Shown piece after piece: positions 23,601 through 36,130 of a DNA stretch of 64,000 bases. The notes under the pieces were generated by a model. It saw only the letters and a program-made list of their open reading frames with translations, did no database searches and was not told the DNA's origin. The position numbers were made by a program, and so were the translations under genes. Every line of letters starts with the position of its first letter. Positions within the stretch are counted from its first letter, which is position 1. Origin of the DNA: Sitta carolinensis (taxonomy: Eukaryota > Chordata > Aves > Passeriformes > Sittidae); NCBI GenBank assembly GCA_032173965.1, contig CM063292.1, positions 4,850,001 through 4,914,000 on the forward strand, given 5' to 3'.

Positions 23601-26600
23601 ATATGTTTTTTAAAAGCACAGCTCACACTTGACATTATTCTTAGCTATATTCTTTGGAATCACTAGTGCATATGCTATTTCAAGCAGTTTTTATACTTCA
23701 TGCTATTGTTTAATATCTAAAAAATTAAAATTGCAAGGAAAAAAAATTTCCCTGCCTTCCCCTTCAAAAATCTAATGTAAAATAATCTTCCTATGTTGCA
23801 TAAAAACAAAATCAAATCTTTCCTCGACAGAGGCCTCAAGCAAAAGTCAGAGTGATTAATGAAGAGGATATTCAGATGAGATGGGGAAACCCAGGGTCAA
23901 AACCCCTTTCTGTGAGGGTGTTTTAAAACAGTATTTGTAAGTTGGATAAAGAAAACTTGCAAGCAATAGCCGATGGTTTTATAGCTCAGTATCCACTTTG
24001 CTCATGGAAGACCGACATTCAAACCCATACACAGATATAAGGAAATACTCTTATCACTTCTTAATTTTAGGGCAATTCTCTCCTATCAGCTGAACCTGAG
24101 AAAACCTCCACTGAAGCAGGTGTGGTTCCCTGAACATGTTTAATTTTGAAATAGACCACTGTCTTCCATTTTAAACAAAATACTGCTCAGCTCTACATAA
24201 GGCCAGTGGGCTTTGTTTTACAGCAATATTAACTATATTTACTTCTTGCCTTGAACTACTGCTATTGGAAAAATCCTTAATTTCACTGCTCGAAAATATT
24301 TCCGTTCCATTAAGTAATCCTTCCATTTACTCTAAGCATGTGCATGTGAGTGCATGAGGAAACAGAATTACTGAGGATTTGCCAAAAAGCCTTGCAGAAT
24401 AGCTGGAAGGTAAAAGTAATTTCCTTCAGATATTCCTTGCACTGAGCACTTTTGTTTCATCATATATTAACCCAGCAGACAGATTAAATCCATCAAAAAT
24501 TTTAACAATATGCATTATGCAGCATCAGGTAAGCAGCAGTAGAAGTTGAAAAGGCCAGGTCTCCACAAACAGATTTCATAGAAAACTAGAACTTCTGGCT
24601 TCAGATAGAATAAATATTTAGAATATTTGTGCAAGAGGTGAATATATACAACAAATATATTCTGTTATATTAACTGTAGTCACAATTGGTTTCTTTTTTA
24701 CTAAACTACATAAATGTAGAGGTGTACCAGAAAGACACATTTCTGACTGACAATTTCTTTCACTTTAATATGGGAGAATATTATCAAATCCTTCTGGCTG
24801 CTATAGATACACGACTTCTGGCACAGCTAAAAATGTGCCAGGAATTAGGATTATTATATTTTTGTAAAAATTTCATTTTAATGACAAGTTCATTATTGAA
24901 CTTGTGGTGGGAGAGCTAAGGAACACGTGAGCTTTATTTCTAGGAAATGCTGAAAGGCACATAAAAATTTTAATATATGATATGTTCAAAACTCTGAGTA
25001 TTCCTGCAGGTTACTTTACAATAAAATTAGCAGCTTCTTGCCTGTTGGCATTATGGAAAAACATTTCACATATCTGTAAAGGGATGATGGACATGCATGA
25101 ACAGACATTTGTTCATTCAAGTGATATATTTGCCCCTCACATCTGCTGAAACAACTGAGTGTGCACTTACTCTGTTGTTTACTGAGATACTGAGGCACAC
25201 ACATTCACATGAAAAAGTTGCAAATGGTAAAACGAAAAAAAAATAGTTTACCTGAAATTATGTACATTTAGTGAAAATAAGTACAAGACCTTCAGTTACT
25301 GATTTTATACTAATAAATAATATGCTGAGCTAGCTGAAATTCCATTTATGGTCACTTAATAGTTCTCATTTGTTTTAGGATTTCTAACAATTAGGGTAAA
25401 TCTCCAAAATACTGCCACAGAAGGCATAGAATCACATGCAAACCCCCTACCAGTTCCAGTGTGAAGCAGCAAACCCCCATGTCTATCAGACATACAGCAC
25501 AACTCGACTCGCTGTACAAATGAGCATCAGAGTGCACATATAAATGAAATAACATGGCACATTTCATAAAGCTACAACTTTGCACCATAACTGACAGACA
25601 CATTTTTCCACTTGCAGAGACAGAAGCAATGAATAATTCACTTACAAGTGAAGTACACGACCTAAGGATTATTGCCTTGCCTAATCCATTCCGGTATCAC
25701 TTGGAAAAGGAGGTGGCATGGACCCCATTCATGCATATAAAACCATTTTTTCTAGAAACAGATTGGCTTGAAAATTTTCAAATATTTAACTTTGCTTGTG
25801 AAAGTTTTTTCTCAAGTATTATTCTTTAGAAACAGAACTTTAAAAAGAGGTTTTGCTCAAGCTCCCAATAAAATAATTTGTGTTTTGCCAACTTGAAAAT
25901 TCGACACAGATTTTTCCCCTCAGAGTCATTGTTTATGCGTTTTATAAATATCATTTGACATTTCTATTTCCTCTCCACTCATCACAATGCTTCTAGCCAG
26001 TACTAGATGGCATAGATGGGCTCAGACTGAAATCTAATGGATTGATAACCACATGAATGCTGCCAGTGGAAAAAAATACTCCCAGCCATTGAGTGGAACA
26101 CATTTGGAAATGTGAATAAACGTCTCTTGGAAATAAATTCGTGTTACAGAAGTGCAAATGTGTAACCAAAGTAGGGCAGCTTTGGTGTATGCTACTGATA
26201 ATATTTCAGTATTTTACTGATAAAATTTCTATGAAAACACCTCAGCCTCCTTCCACAGACCTCATCAACAGCATTCTCTGGTCACAGCTACCCTTTCCAG
26301 GCATTACAATGGAGCTGTCTCTAAATCTTCCACAAGACCTTGTCTTTTACTGGATTTGCATGTGTCCCATCAATAATCTCTGATCAAGCTCAGAAAGGTA
26401 CTCACAAAATTTAGGTTGAGGTCAGGATGAACTGCTTGAAACTGCTCAGGGGACTGTTTTGCAAAACACTCTACTGGTATGCTACGACTTCAAAAGGTTG
26501 AATATTCAGATTTGTGTTTGGCAAAGGTGGCCACAAATAAAAGAACAAGAATATCTGAACAGTATTGTAAAGCCATAGCCCCGTTCTGCCTGTAAAATTC

Positions 26601-28511
26601 CAACCAAGAACAACAGTAAATTCACCTAAGTCATGATCAAAAATAAAGGGAAATACAACAATCTCCTTGTGCACTTGAGACAGTTACATCCACTTAGGTA
26701 ATCCAGATTGAAAGTGTTTAAGCCACAGGTGCTAGAAGGAGATTTTAAAACTTTTTTAGAGACTTTTTAGAGACCTACATATGCTGCATAAATCAAACAA
26801 CAATGAAAACTGCATAAAGCAAACAACAATGAAAACTGCCAATCACTGGAAAATAATTTTGGAGGTTTAGAATTGCTCAGTGTTAAAAACGTTTTTCAGC
26901 ACTGTCTGTGTATTTTAAAGCCATTGAAACAATAAACAGGAAATCCAGTTAAAACTTCATAAGCAAAGTTGCAACATCAGTTGATCTAAAATGCATAGAA
27001 ACGACTTTATTCTCCAAGCATTTTCATCAGTCCACATAGCTGCTGTTGGTTCACTCTCTCAGTTAAAAAGGCCAGCTTTGGAAAGCTACAACACATAAAT
27101 AAATGATGGTTTGCTATATTTCTACCAGATTTCAAAGTGCTTTCAAATGGAGACAAGTCCTTTTCCTTCTCTCCAGTATTAAGGCTCTTATAAAAAGTAA
27201 AGTTCAACTAAAAGACACTTGGGCTTGCTTTATCAAATATACCATTTATTATGTTTTAATCATGAACATTTTAAGATCCTAGTTGTGCAATTCTAGCTTT
27301 TTAAATGTGTTCTAGTAACTTATAGGGTTACTGTATTACAAGATGGGGTCCTTAATATACTAAAATGTGAAGTACTCAGTAGATGCTGACAGTGTATTTC
27401 TGTTAAACTCAGTTTCATTAAAAGCACAGGGATTAGAACACTGACTGGGAAATTAAAACCAAGCTACCAATACTACAGAAAGCTGTCTTGCTAATACTTC
27501 CATTAAACCAGAATCAATAATCTACAGAAATGAAATTAAATATTCTTTTCCCATTGAGCTTCCAGACCTCTTTTTTTCCCCCCAGAATTTATAAGTTTAA
27601 TTATTCTGACTGAATCAGACCCTCAGGAGACAAAACTGCTCTCAATTCTCACCAGAGTCAAAAGGTTCTGTGAGAACTCATTACTCCAGACATCACTCAA
27701 GCTGCTTAGGACACTTAACTCTTTCAAGAAACACAGAAATGCAGTCTAAAAAACCCCACATTTCATCCTGAAACAACTTACAGAAAATCCAAAACCTAAA
27801 GGCCTGATCTTACAGCCCTTCACAACCAGAAATGCACACTGGCTGAGTGGTTTTACCACTCTCAGAAGTTACAGCTGCAGAGGCCCTCTCCAGCAGACAC
27901 ATATATGCCTCAGTCCTGGAAAATTAGCACCCAAATTTGGCACCAGCACAACCTGTATTCAGCTGAACTCCTGAAAAAGCATGTTAGTGCTAATATAATT
28001 TGAAACGTACCTTTGAAGGCAGAAGTCAGTATGCTGTGTAATTTTGATTGATACGCTTTTCTATAGAACTTTCTTTGATTTGTCTGATTAAACCTCACCA
28101 GTTTTGTGAAATCCATCACTTACTGAAATTATTATGAAGAATTTAGAGCAGGAAAATTCAGAAAGCAGGCTCCTGCACTGATACTGTTTAGTCAAACTAT
28201 TAACAGGAATAAAAATGAAGGTGATGCCCATGATGCAGACTGGAATTACGGATTCAACTCTTGCAATCTCTCATTCCTTTGGTGCAATTCCATGACTTTC
28301 CTGCTGACCTGAACACAAGCAGCTTTGTGGGACCAATCCTACTGAAACGAACACCAGATCCTGACAAAGTTTTTCCATCAACGTATCACACAAATTCTAA
28401 ATCAAAACGCTTGCTTTTAGAAATCTATAAGTGACTCGCGTTTCGAATAGGATGGGACGTTGTGGTTTTTTTCTTTCTAGCTACAATTAAATACCCAAAA
28501 CAGGGTTCAAA

Positions 28512-28514
<3 letters not shown>
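20661..28514. other. intergenic, no gene recognised
   Basis: AT-rich, with short open frames only and no domain that I recognise on either strand. Small features: an (ATT)n run at about 21309-21327, A-runs near 21600 and 21846, and a 26-bp tandem duplication at 26786-26837. Part could be 3' UTR of the minus-strand PPP1R3E-like gene to the right. Confidence 0.55.
26786..26837. repeat. 26-bp tandem duplication
   Basis: Two adjacent copies starting GCATAAATCAAACAACAATG and GCATAAAGCAAACAACAATG, differing at one base. A smaller TTTTTAGAGAC duplication lies just to the left. Confidence 0.9.

Positions 28515-28551
<37 letters not shown>
28515..28551. repeat. 37-base poly(A) tract
   Basis: Uninterrupted A run at the left edge of the GC-rich region containing the PPP1R3E-like gene. 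Confidence 0.95.
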
Positions 28552-28553
<2 letters not shown>

Positions 28554-28639
28554 CCAAAAACTTACATCTTTGTTTTGAATCGAACAATTTCACTGCAAAA
28601 TGAAACACAGCTACGCCTCGGGGCACCCGTACTTTTGTC

Positions 28640-30560
28640 TTTTTGGGTTCAAAGGTAATCCGTCGCGCAGGCTGCGCCGTCGAGCCCTGTCCCCGCGGCA
28701 CGGTTAGCGCCAGCGGGCCAGCGCTGAGGGCGCTCCCGGAGCCGGGCTTGGCCGGAGCAGGATTAGGCGAAGAGGACGGAGGGCTGACTGTGGCAGTGCC
28801 CTCCGTGTCACCTGCTCAGGTGACAGCAGCTCGGCCTGACCTCCGGGGCCGGGAGGATGCGCACTCACCTGCGGAGCCCGCTCCTGGCCGGCAAATCCCG
28901 CACATCCCGGCCCCCGCCCCCGGAGCGCGGCCGGCAGCAGCTGCTTTGGTGGAAGCCACAGTGCTCGGGACCCTGAGGGGAACCCGCGCCCGGGAGGCGA
29001 GCCGGGGCTCCCCCCGGCCCCGCTAGTGACACAGAAAACACAAATTACCCCTCTGTAAACAGAACTCGGGAAAACTCCGGCGGGCGGCTGGCGGGGCAGG
29101 CACCGGGGGGAGGGCGCCGAGCCCCGGGAGGGATCCCCCCGACCCTGCTCCCCCCGTTTCAGATGAAGTGGATCCAGGCAGAGCTGTCGGGGTCCTGCGG
29201 GGGCCCTGTGGCGGGCGGACAGCGCTGCCGGCCCCGCAGCCGGTAGTTCTTGCCCTCGTTGTTGTCCCAGTACTCGGCGCCGGCGACGCGGTAGCGGACG
29301 GCGAACTCCAGCGTGGTCTCGGCGGCGGCGGCGGCGCCCAGGGGCAGCAGGAAGGCGAAGCGGTCGGTGATGCCGTCGGCCGGCCCGGGCGGCTGGTACG
29401 TGGCGGCGGCCTCGGCGCAGCTGGCCCAGCCGTTGAGCGTGTAGCGCACCGACACCGCCTTCTCGTAGGCGAGGTTGAGGACGCGCACGGCCCCGCGCAG
29501 CCCCGCCGGCTCTGCCCGCACCCACTCCAGCCTCACCTTGTGCTGCCGCACCCGCTCCGCGAAGCCGGGGCTGGCGCCGGGCTGCGGCGGGAACAGCGGC
29601 TCCAGCAGCGGCGGCGGCGGCCCGAACAGCACCGGCTCCAGGTCGCCTAGCGCCGGCGGCTTCCTGGTCTTCAGGAGGTCGGCGGGGCGCGGCGTCGGCG
29701 GCGCGGGCAGCGGCACCCGCGGCAGGTCGGCCTCGCAGAAGAGGTGCACGGAGGTGAGCTCCAGCCCCAGCGAGTCGGCGAACCGCACGGTCTTGCGGCG
29801 CGACGGGCTCTGCTGCAGCGCGGGGCGCAGGCTGCGGTCGCCGGGCGTGGGCAGCGACTTGGCGCGGCGGCGCTGCGTGGGGCTGGGGGGCACGGCGGGC
29901 AGCGTGGGCTCCCGGCCGCGGGTCGGCGGCGGCTTCTCGCCCGCCGCTTCCCGCACCACGGGCGTGGGAGCGGCATCGCCGTCGGGGCTGCAGCCCGCCC
30001 TGCACTGCTCGGCCAGGCTGCCATAGAGGCAGGCGCTGCAGCTGAAGTTGCGCGGCAGGTAGAGTCGGGGCGGCGGCCCGGGCACCGAGCTGTGCAGCGA
30101 GCCCGCCTTATCCATGGCGTGCCGGCGGCTGGCGCGGCAGCCGGGGCTCCTCCTCTCGGAGCGCGGATGGCGAGGCGGTTTTAATGCCCGGTCCGCGGGC
30201 TCTGTCTCTCGCCCGGACCCAGCGGGATGCCCTCGGCGCTGTCCAGGCGGCGGCCGGCCCCGGGGGATGCCGGCGGGTGCATGTGTGCGGGGGCGGCGGC
30301 AGGACCGCGGCGCTCTGGCTGCTGCCGCTGGTGACGTGCCGCGGTCAGGCAGCGCCACACGCTGCGAGCCATCCTTCCTCGCCCATGGCTCCCACCCGCC
30401 CCAGTGCCCGCCTCGCCACGGTCCCTAACTACACCCCCGGCTCCCCCTTGCCGCTCTCCCCCGTACCGCGGCTACGCCGTCCCTCTCCGCCTCCGCCTCT
30501 CCTCGCTCTGTTCTGGGTCTTTCCTCGAGGATCTCATCCAAAAAGAGGAGGCGGCAGGGA
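28640..30560 (-). promoter_or_regulatory. CpG island covering the PPP1R3E-like gene
   Basis: About 1.9 kb of dense CpG spanning the whole single-exon coding region, its 3' flank and its upstream region on the minus strand. The promoter should lie right of 30115. No TATA box was recognised. Large open frames in the other five frames here are caused by GC content. Confidence 0.7.
29159..30115 (-). CDS. PPP1R3E-like glycogen-targeting regulatory subunit of protein phosphatase 1
   Basis: Single-exon, intact frame of 318 residues. The PPP1R3 family brings PP1 catalytic subunit to glycogen to dephosphorylate glycogen synthase and phosphorylase. Residues 108-112 (KTVRF) form the RVxF PP1-docking motif, followed by ADSLGLELTSVHLF, typical of the family. 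Residues about 184-295 form a CBM21 carbohydrate-binding module, with AYEKAVSVRYTLNGW (217-231) and the signature YWDNNEGKNYRL (282-293). The end, AWIHFI, resembles PPP1R3E more than PPP1R3G or PPP1R3B-D. The N-terminus (MDKAGSLHSS) was chosen as start because it is followed by the PRNFS motif seen near the start of PPP1R3E. An upstream in-frame ATG at 30356-30358 would add 81 residues of low-complexity sequence and is less likely. It is slightly longer than human PPP1R3E as I recall it. Orthology to PPP1R3E itself, which is on human chromosome 14, is not proven. Confidence 0.88.
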   Translation of the reverse strand: MDKAGSLHSSVPGPPPRLYLPRNFSCSACLYGSLAEQCRAGCSPDGDAAPTPVVREAAGEKPPPTRGREPTLPAVPPSPTQRRRAKSLPTPGDRSLRPALQQSPSRRKTVRFADSLGLELTSVHLFCEADLPRVPLPAPPTPRPADLLKTRKPPALGDLEPVLFGPPPPLLEPLFPPQPGASPGFAERVRQHKVRLEWVRAEPAGLRGAVRVLNLAYEKAVSVRYTLNGWASCAEAAATYQPPGPADGITDRFAFLLPLGAAAAAETTLEFAVRYRVAGAEYWDNNEGKNYRLRGRQRCPPATGPPQDPDSSAWIHFI

Positions 30561-33500
30561 TTCCCTAGTGGAAGCATTAACATTCATAGCGGCGCTCTCG
30601 CTCGTCCGATCCCGTTACAGAAATAGCTGCGAGAGGAAGAGGCAAAGCCGGGCTCGGGAAGATTACGCGGGCCGATAAGAAACAGCTGGCTTGCAAGTTG
30701 GATCTCGCAGTGTACATTTAAAGGAAGAAATCCAGCTGATCTGTTGTAATGCGTTTACAGTACATCTGCCGAACAAAATACACCTGCCGCCGTCCTGCCG
30801 CGCGTCTCCTTCGGGGGTAGCAGGAGCTCCGGACGAAACACGGGGGGACGACTGTGTGAAACAGAAACCGCGCTGCCTCTTGTCAGAAGAGCATTCAGAA
30901 ATTGCTGAGCAATATTCAAATAAATTACAGTTTAATGACAGACTGGTGTGGCCGGTTCAAGGCGCTAAACCACCACTTTAGTAAGCCGCTTCATTCCAGA
31001 CTTTCCGTAATCTGGGACTCGTTTTTAATTAGTAAATGGCATTAAAAACAATGATCCTACCATCCTGCCAGAGCCTGAGCCTGAACTGTGTTGACATGTG
31101 ATTCTGATTTAGCTTCTGAGCAGGAGCTTTTTACACCTCTAGCATTTTATCTGCGGCACTTGGTGTCCCTTTGACAGTCTAGGCAGTGGAAATGCGGCTG
31201 ATAAGATTAAGAACAGGACACATAAACCTGATAAGAACTAAGAGTAATAAAAAGAACCCCCAAACCCAGCCACCAGAACACAGGGAAAAGTTACCCACTG
31301 TCTCATATTAGAACAATCAGCTTTAATTCCTTTACTAATTAATATTATAATAATTCCTAGGTTATTGCTGCTGGCTTCCAAATGTTTTTAATGACAGATG
31401 ATGAATAAGTAGGGAAAATTATGCCCATCCGTATGAAATTTGACACCATTATGTTTCATTGTGCCACTGTCTCATATTTGCAGCCAGTTTTTGAAAAATC
31501 AAATAGTAACAACATAAATAAGTGCATCTGAATACATTAGCCCAGAATCTTTAAATTGTCTCACTTGTCCTTTAAGGCACACCATGGGAAAGATTTTTTT
31601 AGGTCTCTTTACTGTGTCTCCCTCATAGAAATGAGTATTTCAGTAAAACAACATGAACTCATGTCTGATTTTTGTCTACTCATGTTAATATGGGGGAGAA
31701 CAAGAACAGACTCAAATAATTGTTCAAAAAGGTTTTAAGGCTACATCCTTTTGAATTATTTTTTCTGTGATTTCTCTCTGTCATAATGAGCATTTTCTAA
31801 TGAACTAACACTTGGTTTTGCTGATGTTCATTTCACTTTAAATGAAATAGAGAGAACTTTATTTTTTACATCAATATGCAAAGTCTTTGCATTTTTATAC
31901 CACTGTGAAACTATCAGCACTAATAAGCTAAATTTGTTTAAATCAAATTACACATTCAGTCAGGTCTGGATGTTTTTGTGATATGCCTGGGAACACAGCT
32001 TTGGAGTAACTTAACTTCTACTGTACTTTACACAATTGGGGTACCTTTGTAAAGTTTCACTTCCCCTCTTCCAGTAATGTTAGTTGCCTAACTTACCATA
32101 AACTTGTGTAATACTATTGCTTTTTGGCTTTCTCAGGTCTTCTCTTTCGTTCCACAACCATGGTATTTCATGGAACCAAACCCCCCAACTTCTTTCTTCT
32201 CTGGTGATTGCAGGTGAAGTAATTAATAAAATAGCATTAACCCCAAGAAATTACAGTGAAAAGAAAGAAAAAACCCCAAACCAACACAATAAGCTTTGGA
32301 CTAGCCAGGTCAAGGCAACGTGAGATGCAGGGGCACCTCAGCCTTGTCTCAAGCACTGTCACTGTGTAAACACCACAGAATTCTCACAATGGTATTTCTC
32401 ACTTTCTTCTCTCAAACCAAACATTCCTAGCAAGTCTCACTGAATCTGAGGATGCTGCTGCTTTCTCTTTACTCTTGCTCACTTGCCAAGTCTGCTGTGG
32501 GAACTCTTACCCATGCTGAGGGTGTCCTCACTACCAGGCTGGTCTTCTCCCTCTGATGAACTTTAAGACAGATGCAATAAATGAGTCTTGAGCACTAAAA
32601 TTTAACAAATATACACGCAGACATTCCCTGAAATAGCCTGCAGCCTTGTGCATCCTTCTGTGATGTGGAAACTGTGGTTCAAGTTAAAGACAGGAAGCAT
32701 CAGGCACCATTTGTGAAAGGAAATTTAAAAAGAAATTTTGGGTTTGCTACTATAAATATTTGTACACAGTAAATGCTGAAATCCTTAGAAGCAAGTAAGC
32801 ACTACCCCACACAGAAACTATGGTTTAATGTATGCAGTAGTAGGCAGCTATCCACCACCCCCTCTTGATCTTAATTTAGTTCACAAAATTTTGAACACTG
32901 AAGTTTCAAAGCCTAATCTGTCTCTGCTTCTACAGTGATATGGTAAGGATGTTTTTCAAGACTCTTTTCTAAATACTACTGTCAAAATCAAGCTGATACA
33001 GAAATCATTAGTACTGTCTTAGCAAACCCCTTTAAATAAATACATATTATCTTTTTGCTGGAAAGTAGTATTTTTATGACAAGATAATTTTGAAGGTGCC
33101 AGCACTAACGGAGACAGCATCCTGTAAAATCTTGAGCTATGCAGATTTGCTCTATTAGAGGGCAAGAAGAGCAGAAGGTCTTACACTGCAATTATTGTCG
33201 ACAGCCTTAGGAAATGGTGCTCAGGCATTGTTTTCATTCCTCCAGATTCCTCTCCCTATGCAGATTTAAATGGCAGTCACAGATAAAGGTTTGTCCTAAT
33301 TAACATTGTCCTAATAACATTTTGTTGACCTGTCTCTGCATCTTCCAGCTGACATCAAAATTTTTAAAGACAGCCTCTTGTTTGCCTACGTGAGCTGAGT
33401 GCCCCTGACATTTCTGCCACACTAAAGCGCATTTAGAATCTGTCTGATGTTTGAGAATTTCCAGCTAAATGAACAGAGACGTTTGGTCCCGTTTGGTTAA

Positions 33501-35387
33501 AAGATTTGCAAAGAAAAAGAACTGTAGCAGAAAGTGAATGGGGAGCTTTCTTCTGCTGCATTTATTGATTGTCTCGAGTCCAGGTAATCTAGGAGAAAGC
33601 AAACACCGGCGTTGGGGAGCATTAGGCAGAACTACAATGGAACCATTAATAGGGCAGAGTGTCTGAGTGCTGGGGCTTATCCAAAGTGGCCACTGTCACA
33701 TGTCCACTTTAACTTTCCAGAACAGGTTTATATTTAGCAATGAGAGTTGCAGGCAGATAAAATGGATGTAAAGGCGAAGTGCATTACGGTTACAGCAGCT
33801 TTGGAGATGAAGCTGTGACTCAGTACATGAACTGTAAAGGTCAACTCTCATTTGTGCAGCTCCTCTGAAGCTGCTGAACTATGTAGGTGTTACATGAGAA
33901 TATCACCCCTGAGTTTAATAATCTTATGTGACTACCTGAAGGTGACAATGGTATTTACACTGGCAGTCTGTAAGCCTTGTGTGATACAGTTGTGCTGCAT
34001 GCTTCTACTTAAAAACTACCTTCCCACACTATGATTAACTCAGATTATTTATTTCTCCAAGAAAATATCTTAGTCACATCTCAAGAAGTGCCAGTTTAGA
34101 TAGTATGTTTGAAGTATATGGATGAATATAAAAAATTAAGTATTCTGTTAAAGAACAATGGTATTGATTTCTGTATCAAATATTATTTTTGCCTAACCAA
34201 GTTATGAAGTCTTTCTCTATTAACGTGAAAATTCTTCGATTCCTAGAGTTATATCAAGGATATTTGATGTCAAACAAAGATCACTAAGTAAATTCCAACA
34301 GGCTGAAAGTTCTGCTAAACAAAAGATGCAACACTTGCAAAGGGTGTTTTGTGGTTGAGTGTTGTTTTCTAGGATTTTGGTTTTGTTTTGTTGTTACTTT
34401 TCTTTTTAAATATTTGGATCCAAATGAAGACATGGCATTAGCAAGAAAATATAATTTTAAGAGTTTACCTACATTCATGACCTTGTGAATCTGTCTTAGA
34501 GTATGATGAAACACACACAATTTTATTAATTAAGCATTAACTGTCTGTTGACTCTTGAGTGGCTTAAGGCTTTTGGAGAGAGAAAAAAAAAGCTAAAACC
34601 TAAATCCCGGTTAAGACTGAAAAAGAAAAAATACCTAACATAAACATTTATTTATTTATGGAGAAAGTGATAAAGAGCATTTATTATTCTTATATAAATA
34701 TTTCTGCACTTTTTAGAAGGACTGAATTTTCTTAACAAGGATTAAGTAACAGCAAGCAGGTCTGGGACTTTCAGTCCTAGAACTTTTAACATAGCTCTTC
34801 ACACAAGTATCTGAAAAAATGCACTTAGGGATGTCCCCAAATCCCATCTTCTGGTAAGAGTCCCTGTGACTCAGTCTTCATGTCATGCTATAAAATAACC
34901 ACAGGGCTTTCTATCAACTGTAAATGGTCGCAGTAGCACTATTCTCATGACTTTATAGACCCAAAAATAAGCTTCTTGCATATTTTTTTTTCCACAGTTA
35001 GATCTAATAAACCATTTTTCTTCCCTTCTCTGTACCTTTTCCCCTATGGTAAAATATTTTCTAACCTCTTTTCCATATTTAGATATAAAATGCAACCTCT
35101 ATAAAACAAGCAACCTTCACAAATAGCCCCAATATAAAGAAATTATTATATACTTGTTTCAGCCCCATTTTTCATTAAATAGAAAATGCAAACATATCTA
35201 TATATAGCTGTGAAACTAGTAACATTTATCGAAGTCCAGAAGGAGATAATTTCTTCCAATCATACAACTGAAAATAATGCTGCTTCAGTGAGAAAGCTGA
35301 AAAATGAATGCATTACCAACTAAAAGCAAAGCCAAAGATGTTTGTTATACTGATCTAAGTTGCAGCCATTCAGTTTTTCAGGACTAC

Positions 35388-35390
<3 letters not shown>

Positions 35391-35425
<35 letters not shown>

Positions 35426-35447
35426 AAAAAAAAAAAAAAAAAAAAAA
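35391..35447. repeat. poly(A) tract with one CC interruption
   Basis: 33 A, then CC, then 22 A. It is the longest homopolymer-like stretch in the window. Confidence 0.95.
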
Positions 35448-35934
35448 GTTGCAGGGAAAACTATAAACATTATTTCCATGTTTTCCAGTGTTTCTTGCCA
35501 GGCAAGAGTTTTGCTGTGTTTTTTGAAACTGTCAAATCAGACAGATGAGACAGAGATTTTACTACAACCTGATACACGAACATAGACCACACTAACAGAT
35601 TATTCTACAAAACCTGCTAACTAAAAATCCACAATATAAAGAAACAAACACACAGCACTTCAGCCCTCAGAAACTTAATCAAGTCATGTGCCTTTGAATA
35701 CATCGGGTTCTTCCAACAGAGGAAATGGCAGCTTCTTGCTTTTGTGTTAAGTTCTCTCAAGAACTCCACCATTCCTGTTCAAGGGAAGGAAATAAAGTTA
35801 CAGGCTGGATCTGCCAGAAGTGCTTCCTGTAGTCAAAGTGTCAAAACAAAACAACTGAATTGTTGACAACAATGTAAAAATGCAATGATGGAACACCTGA
35901 AAATTAAATCAACATTTGTCTCCTATTGTTTTAG

Positions 35935-36130
35935 GTCCAAACAACCAAAGGACTGATTTACTGTCAAATCCTGCAGCCAGAAGGAAGAAAATCAGCCTCT
36001 AACTGCATTGTTCTGATGGAAAACAATCTGCTTGCCAGCATGCAATTTCTTCAAGTGAAGGAAATTCAGGAACTAAATCCAAACCAGTCAGGAACACTTG
36101 CACTGCCAGCAAAATTCTCAGCAACAGCAG
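35935..36130 (+). other. orphan exon-like open segment with a GC donor
   Basis: A pyrimidine-rich acceptor (TCCTATTGTTTTAG) is followed by 65 open codons reading VQTTKGLIYCQILQPEGRK and, further on, VLMENNLLASMQFLQVKEI. It closes at CAG|GCAAGT, an ideal match to the rare GC-AG donor class. The frame has a stop exactly at the acceptor and another three codons after the donor. I recognise no protein family. No partner exon was found. It could be chance in AT-rich DNA, a lncRNA exon, or part of an unrecognised gene. Confidence 0.2.

Noticed and set aside
28704..30005. 433-codon minus-strand open frame
   Set aside because: Out-of-frame shadow of the PPP1R3E-like gene in a CpG island. The overlapping frame carries the docking and CBM21 motifs.
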